A DNA stretch of 5,492 nt. Source: an uncultured Rickettsiales bacterium (GTDB lineage: Bacteria > Pseudomonadota > Alphaproteobacteria > Rickettsiales > UBA1997). The stretch is from positions 1 through 5,492 of the forward strand of contig CAKVBE010000074.1 in assembly GCA_934725005.1 (NCBI GenBank), written 5' to 3'. Below, one piece after another: positions 1 to 5,492 of the stretch. The position numbers and the translations under genes are program-made. The notes below the pieces were generated by a model. It ran no database searches. It was not told where the DNA came from and worked only from the letters and a program-made list of their open reading frames with translations. Position 1 is the stretch's first letter. Each line of letters opens with the position of its first letter.

Positions 1-1084
1 GAGTTATATTGTTTTAGTGATTTTTTTTATATTTAGTATATTGAATATTTTGACATACAAAAAAATGTCTTTAATGTCAATAATACTTATTGCACTGTCG
101 TTATGGCTTTCTATTACTACTTATTTTAATAAACCACAGGCTTTTACAAGTTCTGCATTTAATTTTGTTAGAGTTGTGGCAATTTGCTTAATATTTGAAT
201 ATTATCAAAACCGTATAATGATTTTTATTAAAGGGTGCCGATGGTTTTATTTTATAATGGTTTTTACTAATTTTGTATGTGTTTTATTGACATATCCAAA
301 TGGTATTTATACAAGAAATGATGGAAATGCAGGATATTTTTTGGGATATCATAATGCTTTTATTTTGTATTTTATACCGGCATTACTATTGGCATTATTA
401 GAACGAAAATGTAAAAAAAGATATTGTCGATATAATAATTTTTATATAATTTTTATATTTTGTTTTATACCTACTATATTGGAGAAATCAACAACGACGT
501 TATTGGCATTGTTTGCAGTTCTTTTGATTTATACTATTATTGGATTCAAGAATAAATTAAGAAATCATGAAAATTATTGTAAACCATACATATCAGTAAA
601 AAAGATGTTAATTGTTTACTTGGCTTGTAATATTATAATTTTAGCTTTAAATTTTCTTTTAAATAATAGAATTATTAGATATTTTGTGGAAAATATTTTA
701 GGAAAGAGCCTTAACTTTTCTGGAAGAACTATTATATGGCAAACTGCAATTACAATGATTATTAATAATCCTTGGACTGGATTTGGAATAGGAAGTAATG
801 TTTTATATTATGGAGCTTATTGGTATGGACACAATGAGATAATTGAATATATGCTGGAAGGTGGAATGATAGCAGTATTTTTGTTTGTAGGAATTTGGAT
901 TGCTTTAAGTCATAATTTAGATAAGTGTAAAAGCAATGTTATTAATATGACTATGTCTGTAATTTTACCAGCAATACTTATTTTTTTCTTAACGGAAGCA
1001 AGCACATTGCAACATTTTACTATAGTATATTTAATTGGATATAATTTGGAAAAGTATTTGCGTAATTCGAATGAAACTATATAA
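1..1084 (+). CDS. wzy: Wzy-like polysaccharide polymerase (O-antigen ligase/polymerase family), 5' end missing
   Basis: Polytopic membrane protein that probably joins lipid-linked repeat units on the outer face of the membrane. The frame is open from base 2 with no stop upstream, so the gene enters from the left. The GTG at 17 falls inside a hydrophobic stretch and is unlikely to be the true start; roughly 50 residues may be missing compared with usual 400-430 residue relatives. About ten hydrophobic segments are visible. Family signatures are a loop with RNDGNAGYFLGYHNA (around 317-358) and the Wzy_C-like block: GR at 722-727, W at 737, NP at 767-772, GFGIG from 779, HN at 830-835, then an EGG-containing helix. 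The highly hydrophobic, AT-rich sequence is typical of wzy genes. Its stop is 15 bases from the next start, suggesting one operon. WaaL-type ligases share this fold, but the neighbouring flippase favours polymerase. The linkage formed cannot be predicted. Confidence 0.85.
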   Translation, partial: SYIVLVIFFIFSILNILTYKKMSLMSIILIALSLWLSITTYFNKPQAFTSSAFNFVRVVAICLIFEYYQNRIMIFIKGCRWFYFIMVFTNFVCVLLTYPNGIYTRNDGNAGYFLGYHNAFILYFIPALLLALLERKCKKRYCRYNNFYIIFIFCFIPTILEKSTTTLLALFAVLLIYTIIGFKNKLRNHENYCKPYISVKKMLIVYLACNIIILALNFLLNNRIIRYFVENILGKSLNFSGRTIIWQTAITMIINNPWTGFGIGSNVLYYGAYWYGHNEIIEYMLEGGMIAVFLFVGIWIALSHNLDKCKSNVINMTMSVILPAILIFFLTEASTLQHFTIVYLIGYNLEKYLRNSNETI

Positions 1085-1099
1085 AGGAGAGCAAAACAA

Positions 1100-1744
1100 A
1101 TGAAAATTGTAGCAATAATGCCAATAAAATTAAAAAACGAGAGGTGTCCAGGTAAGAATACGAGAATGCTTGGAAATAAACCATTATTACAATATGAGTT
1201 GAATAATCTTGAAAAGACAGGTCTTTGTGATGAGATAATAGTTTATTGCAGTTCGGAAGAAATTATTCCATTTCTTCCTAGAGAAGTAAAATTTTTAAAA
1301 AGACCTATAGAATTGGATTTACCCACGTCAAATTTTAATCAGATATTTACATCATTTATTGAAAAAAAAGATGCGGATATTTATGTGTTTGCTCATGCAA
1401 CCGCTCCATTTATTACAATAGAAACAATGAGAGAATGTATTGAAGCGGTAAAAAGTGGAAAATATGATTCTGCTTTTTGCGCAGAGAAGCTTCAGACATT
1501 TTTATGGAAGAATGGAGAACCGTTAAACTTTGATGCGTCTAATTTACCAAGAACTCAAGATTTGGAAACTATTTATCGGGAAACTTCGGGAGTATATGTA
1601 TTTACAAAAAATGTTTTTGTTAAATATGGTCGAAGAATTGGCAAAAATCCATTTATTAAGTGTGTGAAATTCAAGGAAACTGTGGATATAGATAATCCAG
1701 AAGATTTCAAACTTGCTGAGGCTCTGTTAAATATTAGTTTATAG
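1100..1744 (+). CDS. CMP-sugar-acid synthetase (acylneuraminate cytidylyltransferase / NeuA-like)
   Basis: Cytoplasmic nucleotidyltransferase of 214 residues, expected to couple CTP with a 2-keto sugar acid (sialic acid, Kdo or relative) to give CMP-sugar and pyrophosphate. The N-terminal nucleotide loop reads PIKLKNERCPGKN (residues 8-20), matching the Arg/Lys-rich PxRxGSKxxxxKN loop of NeuA, and is followed by the LGNKPLLQYEL helix. HATAPF at 99-104 sits where NeuA enzymes have QPTSP. YRETSGVYVF (159-168) lines the sugar site, and DIDNPEDF (196-203) supplies the metal-binding aspartates near the C-terminus. The length is normal for a single-domain enzyme. The ATG is 10 bases after a strong AAGGAG at 1084-1089. 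Its stop is 19 bases before the aldolase gene. The fold is clear; the substrate is not. Two loops differ from true NeuA, and the adjacent aldolase and KdsC-like phosphatase point to a different ulosonic acid, not necessarily N-acetylneuraminate. Confidence 0.88.
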   Translation: MKIVAIMPIKLKNERCPGKNTRMLGNKPLLQYELNNLEKTGLCDEIIVYCSSEEIIPFLPREVKFLKRPIELDLPTSNFNQIFTSFIEKKDADIYVFAHATAPFITIETMRECIEAVKSGKYDSAFCAEKLQTFLWKNGEPLNFDASNLPRTQDLETIYRETSGVYVFTKNVFVKYGRRIGKNPFIKCVKFKETVDIDNPEDFKLAEALLNISL

Positions 1745-1763
1745 ATGAAAGAGGCATAATACT

Positions 1764-3356
1764 ATGAATAATTTGAAAGTATTAGATGTCACATTACGAG
1801 ATGGTGGATGTGTCAATGACTTTAATTTTGGAAAGATATATATGGAAAAAATTTTAGCAGCTCAAGAATCATCGGGTATTGATATTATAGAAGTGGGATA
1901 TATTGATGAGAACAGAGGGTCTGTTTCGGGAAGAACACAATATATTAATGAAAAAGTTATTTCGGAATATTTTTTAAAATATAAAAAATCAGGTACAATT
2001 TATGTAGCAATGATAGACTATGGTAAATTTAATGTAGATAAATTAGCTTTTAAGACGGAATATGGAATTGATGGTATTAGAATGGCTTTTCACAAAAAGG
2101 ATAGAAAAGAAATCATTACATTGGGACGTAAAATTATTGAAAAGGGATATAAGTTTTTTATTCAACCCATGGTTACATTACGATATAGTGATTCTGAACT
2201 AATAGAACTTATTGAAATGATAAATAGTGAACTTCCGGATGCGTCGGGCTTTTATATAGTAGATAGTTTTGGTGAAATGAGACCAAATGATATGAGTAGG
2301 ATTTTAAATTTGGTAGACCATAATTTGATTTCATCAATGGCGTTAGGATTTCATTCCCATAATAACCTTCAGCTGTCTTACTCGAATGCAATTGCTATGT
2401 TGCAGTTTCCGACTAATCGTGATATTATGCTTGATTGTTCCATTATGGGAATGGGAAAAGGTGCGGGAAACTTAAATACTGAATTATTATTGGAGCATCT
2501 CAACTTATATTATGGAAAAAAATATAAAATTGCTCCATTATTAGAAGTGATTGATAAAGTCATTAATCAGCTTCATTCAGAATTTTATTGGGGATATGCA
2601 CCAGAATATTATTTGTCTGCGGTAAATCAGTGTACTCCAAGTTATGCCAGTCATTTTTATAATAAACATATGCTTCCAATTGATCAAGTTAGTGAATTGT
2701 TAGGAATGATTGTACCAGAAAAGAAAGTTTCGTTTGACAAGAATTACGCAGAGAAAATTTATAGACAATTTAATGAAAGTAAATCGGTTGATGATACTGT
2801 TACTGTTGAAGAACTTCGAAAACATTTTGAAGGTAAGAAAATACTTCTGATTGCACCAGGAAAGACTATTGTTGCTGCAAGTGAAAAAATTGATAATATA
2901 GAAGCTTCTGAAGATGTTGTTTCTATAGGACTTAATACAAAGCGTCAAGGGAATGATTACTTACTAACTACACGTAAAGAAATATATGATAGTGCAGTGT
3001 CAGAGGGAATTAATATTATTGTATGCTCTAATATTTCAAAAGGTGGAAGAGGAAATGTGAAAATTCTTAATTATGCTAATTGGATAGAGGTAAATGAACG
3101 TACATATGATTCATCTTTTGTAATTGCTTTAAATCTTTTAGTAAAATGTGGTGTTAAAGAGATTTTATTAGCAGGTTTGGATGGATTTTCAGTTAACATT
3201 AATGAAAATTATTTTGATTCGAATTTGAGGCGCCCAGTAACGCTTGAACAGGTTAAACATCGAAATGATTATTATAGGCAATTAATAAGTAGAGTTAGGA
3301 AATTAGGAGTTAAAATAGAATTTATAACGCCTTCCAAATATGATAGGGATGCATAA
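1764..3356 (+). CDS. Fused DmpG/HMGL-like aldolase with C-terminal sialyltransferase/DUF115-like domain
   Basis: A 530-residue soluble protein in two parts. Residues 1-265 form a DRE-TIM metallolyase barrel: LDVTLRDGG (7-15, R12 and D13 for substrate and metal), GFHSHNN (195-201, the HxH metal pair H197/H199), and DCSIMGMGKGAGN (224-236, the glycine loop). Residues about 265-345, with WGYAPEYY at 276-283, resemble the helical region that follows the barrel in 4-hydroxy-2-oxovalerate aldolases (DmpG/BphI). The expected chemistry is reversible aldol addition of pyruvate to an aldehyde. Residues about 356-530 are a second alpha/beta domain: LLIAPGKT (361-368), VVSIGLN (385-391), a DSSF helix (449-452) and LLAGLDGF (468-475). 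This order resembles GT42 sialyltransferases and DUF115/MptE-like proteins; that match is by motif layout only. Cys16 occupies the catalytic His position of BphI. The ATG follows GAAAGAGG (1747-1754) at good spacing. The aldolase family is confident; the reaction, the substrate and the role of the C-terminal domain are inferred. Confidence 0.85.
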   Translation: MNNLKVLDVTLRDGGCVNDFNFGKIYMEKILAAQESSGIDIIEVGYIDENRGSVSGRTQYINEKVISEYFLKYKKSGTIYVAMIDYGKFNVDKLAFKTEYGIDGIRMAFHKKDRKEIITLGRKIIEKGYKFFIQPMVTLRYSDSELIELIEMINSELPDASGFYIVDSFGEMRPNDMSRILNLVDHNLISSMALGFHSHNNLQLSYSNAIAMLQFPTNRDIMLDCSIMGMGKGAGNLNTELLLEHLNLYYGKKYKIAPLLEVIDKVINQLHSEFYWGYAPEYYLSAVNQCTPSYASHFYNKHMLPIDQVSELLGMIVPEKKVSFDKNYAEKIYRQFNESKSVDDTVTVEELRKHFEGKKILLIAPGKTIVAASEKIDNIEASEDVVSIGLNTKRQGNDYLLTTRKEIYDSAVSEGINIIVCSNISKGGRGNVKILNYANWIEVNERTYDSSFVIALNLLVKCGVKEILLAGLDGFSVNINENYFDSNLRRPVTLEQVKHRNDYYRQLISRVRKLGVKIEFITPSKYDRDA

Positions 3357-3468
3357 TCATAATTTCTGGCTTTATACGTTGCGAATTCATAAACGATTTA
3401 TTAGTATATAAAATTCAATTCGTAGCTAAATATATTATAAATTCAGAATAACGCAAAGAGGAAGATAT
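3357..3468 (+). promoter_or_regulatory. 112-base AT-rich spacer, possible weak internal promoter
   Basis: This is the only sizeable gap between genes inside the locus; the other junctions are 15, 19 and 1 bases. It holds TATAAA boxes at 3407-3412 and 3436-3441 that could act as -10 elements, but no convincing -35 at the right distance (TTGCGA at 3379-3384 is 17 bases from a poor TAGTAT). AATTCA occurs three times at exact 28-base steps (3384, 3412, 3440). A short inverted pair, CGAATT at 3382-3387 and AATTCG at 3417-3422, spans a 29-base loop. No GC-rich hairpin with a T-run is present, so no terminator is seen. The flippase Shine-Dalgarno AGAGGA lies at 3457-3462. The promoter call is weak. 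Confidence 0.22.
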
Positions 3469-4908
3469 ATGCATAAGTTTTTGAAATTATATAAGAAAAT
3501 GTCTGAACCAGTAAAAGCGTCCTTATGGTTTACGCTTAGTAGTGTTGTTCAGCGGGGTATTTCTTTACTTACTACACCTATATTTACTAGAGTGTTAACA
3601 ACAGAACAATATGGTGTGTATTCTGTGTATCAATCATGGTATTCCATTATAATTATATTTGCAACATTAAATTTATATGCAGGTGTTTATAATAATGGAA
3701 TGACCAAATGGCCAGAAAATAGGCCGCAGTTTACGTCAGCATTGCTTGGACTATCTTCTACAATTACAATTGCTTTATTTGGAATGTATTTAATCGCAAT
3801 GGAATTTTGGAATAATTTGTTTGGGTTATCAACTATATTTGTCGTTGCAATATTTGTTGAAGCTTTTTTTGTTCCTGCATTCAACTTTTGGGCGGCAAGT
3901 GAAAGATATGATTATAAATATAGAAAATTAGTTTTGATTACAATTTTGATGGGGATAATGAGTCCATTACTTGGAATAATAACTGTTTTACATACACAAT
4001 ATAAAGCGGAGGCAAGAGTACTTTCTTTTGTAGGAATACAAGTATGTGTAGGTTTAATTTTTTATATTTATATAATGTGTCGGGGACATAAATTTTATAT
4101 AAAAAGATATTGGAAATTTGCATTGGCCTTTAATTTACCATTGGTTCCACATTATTTATCACAAACTATTTTAAGTCAAGCAGATCGAATAATGATATCT
4201 AATATGGTAGGAAAAAGTGAAGCTGCTATTTATAGTGTAGCTTATACCATATCGATGATGTTTACAATTGTTACAGCTGCAATTAATAATTCTTTTATAC
4301 CTTATACTTATAAAGCGCTTAAAGAACAAAACTATAAAAATTTAAAAAAAAATGCGACGTTTTTAGTTTTAATGGTTGGAATATTTTGCATGGTTGCAAT
4401 GGCATTTGGACCAGAAATAATAAAAATATTTGCTTCTTCGGAGTATTATGATGCGAGATGGGTTATTCCTCCAGTTGCAGAGGCACTTCTTTTTATGTTT
4501 GTTTATCCATTATTTAGTAATGTAGAATTTTACTTTGAGGAAACAAAATTTATTATGATTGCTTCAGGAGTAGCTGCGATTGCGAATATCATATTAAATT
4601 ATATAGGAATTTATATATTTGGATATATAGCAGCGGCATATACAACATTAATTTGCTATATATTATTAACATTAGCACATTATGTAGCGTATAAGATAAT
4701 TTGTAAAAAAAATAATATTCAAAATGAAATATATGATGTTAATTTTTTGGTTATATATTCGATTATTTCAATTTGTTTAATGATTACTATGACTGTAATT
4801 TATGATAAATGGTATATTAGATATACAGTTATAGTAATAATTTGTGGTGTTGTAGTTGGAAAACAGAAATTTTTAATATCAAAATTTAGAGAAATTAGGA
4901 AAAAATAA
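3469..4908 (+). CDS. wzx: Wzx-type polysaccharide flippase (MOP/MATE superfamily)
   Basis: A 479-residue polytopic membrane protein expected to move undecaprenyl-diphosphate-linked repeat units from the cytoplasmic to the outer face for Wzy. The N-terminus is short and basic, followed by the family's typical first helices: SLLTTPIFTRVLTTEQYG (residues about 32-49), where the TPIxTRxLxxxxYG pattern marks oligosaccharide flippases. The central QADRIM block (237-242) followed by a GKSEAAIYSVAY stretch is the other hallmark, at the start of the second half. About 12-14 hydrophobic segments can be traced, and the C-terminal tail is Lys/Arg rich, consistent with a cytoplasmic end. The length is normal (about 420-500). 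The ATG at 3469 has AGAGGA six bases upstream. Its last codons carry the AGGA used by the next gene, so the two are likely translationally coupled. Flippases diverge too fast to reveal the glycan structure. Confidence 0.92.
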   Translation: MHKFLKLYKKMSEPVKASLWFTLSSVVQRGISLLTTPIFTRVLTTEQYGVYSVYQSWYSIIIIFATLNLYAGVYNNGMTKWPENRPQFTSALLGLSSTITIALFGMYLIAMEFWNNLFGLSTIFVVAIFVEAFFVPAFNFWAASERYDYKYRKLVLITILMGIMSPLLGIITVLHTQYKAEARVLSFVGIQVCVGLIFYIYIMCRGHKFYIKRYWKFALAFNLPLVPHYLSQTILSQADRIMISNMVGKSEAAIYSVAYTISMMFTIVTAAINNSFIPYTYKALKEQNYKNLKKNATFLVLMVGIFCMVAMAFGPEIIKIFASSEYYDARWVIPPVAEALLFMFVYPLFSNVEFYFEETKFIMIASGVAAIANIILNYIGIYIFGYIAAAYTTLICYILLTLAHYVAYKIICKKNNIQNEIYDVNFLVIYSIISICLMITMTVIYDKWYIRYTVIVIICGVVVGKQKFLISKFREIRKK

Positions 4909-4909
4909 T

Positions 4910-5374
4910 ATGAGGTATATCAAATATTTGATAATGGATGTGGATGGGACACTTACTGATGGTAAAATTTATATGGGAGATAGTGGAGAATTAATGAAAG
5001 CTTTTTCAATTAAAGATGGTTGTGGAATACACGATATTCTTATTCCTTCTGGAATTATCCCAATAATTATTACCGGTAGGAAGAGTAAAATACTTGAAAA
5101 TAGATGTGACGAAATTGGTATTAAAGAAATATATCAGGGTATTTCAAACAAAGTGGAAAAAATTTTTTCAATTGTAGGTGATTTAACTACCGTGGCCTAT
5201 ATTGGCGATGATATAAATGACCTGCCAGCTATGGAATTAATTAAACAAGGAGGAGGAAAGATAGGATGTCCAGCTGATGCTGCTAAAGTAGTAAAGGAAG
5301 TTGCTGATTTTGTTTCCACGAAAAATGGCGGGGATGGTGCGGTAAGGGATTTTATTGAATGGCTAATAATTTAG
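4910..5374 (+). CDS. KdsC-like HAD phosphatase (ulosonic acid phosphate phosphatase)
   Basis: A 154-residue cytoplasmic HAD hydrolase of the cap-less C0 type, which forms tetramers in the family. All core motifs are present: DVDGTLTDG (10-18; D10 nucleophile, D12 acid/base), GELMKAFSIKDGCGI in the beta-hairpin region, TGRK (55-58; motif II Thr and nearby basic residues), GDDIND (99-104; motif IV Mg-binding acids), and the KdsC-specific GCPADA (119-124) and GGDGAVR (140-146) near the C-terminus. Relatives remove phosphate from Kdo-8-phosphate, Kdn-9-phosphate or Neu5Ac-9-phosphate. It is shorter than E. coli KdsC (188), lacking N-terminal extra residues, as in many stand-alone relatives. The start is one base after the wzx stop, with AGGA at 4897-4900 inside wzx as ribosome site. 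With the CMP-synthetase it marks a phosphorylated keto-sugar-acid intermediate; which one is not decidable. An ordinary Gram-positive does not need Kdo for lipid A, so a polysaccharide role is favoured. Confidence 0.9.
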   Translation: MRYIKYLIMDVDGTLTDGKIYMGDSGELMKAFSIKDGCGIHDILIPSGIIPIIITGRKSKILENRCDEIGIKEIYQGISNKVEKIFSIVGDLTTVAYIGDDINDLPAMELIKQGGGKIGCPADAAKVVKEVADFVSTKNGGDGAVRDFIEWLII

Positions 5375-5399
5375 CATTGATGTGAACTGCCAGTAATTT

Positions 5400-5431
5400 G
5401 TAAGTGCTTCAAAACGTAAGTGCCTCAAAAC
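5400..5431 (+). repeat. Two adjacent 16-base direct repeats upstream of a promoter
   Basis: GTAAGTGCTTCAAAAC (5400-5415) is followed with no gap by GTAAGTGCCTCAAAAC (5416-5431), a single-base difference. The pair is bracketed at equal 8-base distances by GTGAACTGCC (5382-5391) and GTGACTGCC (5440-5448). The right-hand flank overlaps the predicted -35 element. This could be a tandem binding site for a regulator, or a small slippage duplication. The sequence does not distinguish these. Confidence 0.75.
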
Positions 5432-5439
5432 ATAGCGTA

Positions 5440-5468
5440 GTGACTGCCTTTTACATTCTTGATATACT
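5440..5468 (+). promoter_or_regulatory. Putative sigma-A promoter with extended -10
   Basis: GTGACT (5440-5445, four of six matches to TTGACA) is separated by 17 bases from TATACT (5463-5468, five of six matches to TATAAT). TG at 5460-5461 placed one base before the -10 gives an extended -10 motif. Transcription would begin near 5475 and give a short leader before the Shine-Dalgarno at the right edge, so it would drive the gene lying just outside the window. The direct repeats end immediately upstream, where an activator or repressor would fit. It is predicted from consensus only. Confidence 0.5.
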
Positions 5469-5486
5469 GTAAGAAACCATATATTT

Positions 5487-5492
5487 AGGAGG
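5487..5492 (+). promoter_or_regulatory. Perfect Shine-Dalgarno of the next gene
   Basis: AGGAGG forms the last six bases of the window, 18 bases after the predicted -10 box. A start codon would be expected about 5-10 bases beyond the edge. No part of that coding region is visible, so its product is unknown. Confidence 0.6.

Noticed and set aside
17..19. GTG as the start codon of the first gene
   Set aside because: The frame is open to the left edge, the codon lies in a hydrophobic stretch, and no Shine-Dalgarno precedes it; the gene is better read as truncated by the window.
2209..2948. Minus-strand open frames at 2209-2391 and 2700-2948
   Set aside because: They lie wholly inside the aldolase gene, lack ribosome sites, and encode low-complexity, family-less peptides; they are antisense shadows.
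3687..4123. Minus-strand open frames at 3687-3884 and 3938-4123
   Set aside because: They lie inside the flippase gene, whose family motifs run through both regions, and have no independent coding signals.
4344..4352. A9 tract in the flippase gene (also A8 at 1362-1369 and 4705-4712, T8 at 21-28) as phase-variation switches
   Set aside because: Such runs are expected in DNA this AT-rich, and all frames are intact across them; nothing points to selected slippage.
5400..5431. Tandem repeats as a CRISPR array
   Set aside because: The two units touch with no spacer and are too short (16 bases) for CRISPR repeats.
5375..5440. Rho-independent terminator after the phosphatase gene
   Set aside because: No stable GC-rich stem followed by a T-run is present; only the short ACTG-C-CAGT palindrome at 5387-5395 was found.
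5440..5472. Ten-codon GTG frame (MTAFYILDIL) and the longer open stretch running into it from 5416
   Set aside because: There is no Shine-Dalgarno, it overlaps the predicted promoter, and the peptide matches no family I can identify; it could be a remnant but the sequence does not support a gene.

Overview
The window is AT-rich and gene-dense, and every gene lies on the + strand. The purine-rich Shine-Dalgarno sequences (AAGGAG, GAAAGAGG, AGGAGG), short intergenic gaps and heavy use of AT-rich codons (ATA, AGA, TTA) suggest a low-GC Firmicute, most likely a clostridial gut anaerobe such as a Lachnospiraceae relative. The taxon is inferred from composition and style only; no marker gene is present.

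The content is a segment of a Wzx/Wzy-type surface polysaccharide (capsule or exopolysaccharide) locus. Left to right it holds: the 3' part of a Wzy-like polysaccharide polymerase, cut by the left edge (1-1084); a CMP-sugar-acid synthetase of the NeuA type (1100-1744); a large fused protein with a DmpG/HMGL-like pyruvate aldolase in front and a sialyltransferase/DUF115-like Rossmann domain behind (1764-3356); a 112-base spacer; a Wzx flippase (3469-4908); and a KdsC-like HAD phosphatase that starts one base after the flippase stop (4910-5374). The last 118 bases hold a pair of tandem 16-base repeats, a good extended -10 promoter and a perfect Shine-Dalgarno at the right edge, so another gene probably starts just outside the window.

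The genes form a coherent module. An aldolase could join pyruvate to a (phospho)aldehyde to make a 3-deoxy-2-keto sugar acid. The KdsC-like enzyme could remove a phosphate, and the NeuA-like enzyme could load the acid onto CMP. Wzx would flip the lipid-linked repeat unit and Wzy would polymerise it. The striking point is that the usual PEP-dependent synthase (NeuB or KdsA) is not seen, and a DRE-TIM metal-dependent aldolase sits in its place, fused to a domain resembling CMP-sugar transferases. This is the candidate undescribed system: an alternative route to a CMP-activated ulosonic acid. Its sugar product cannot be read from the sequence, and the missing synthase could lie outside the window.
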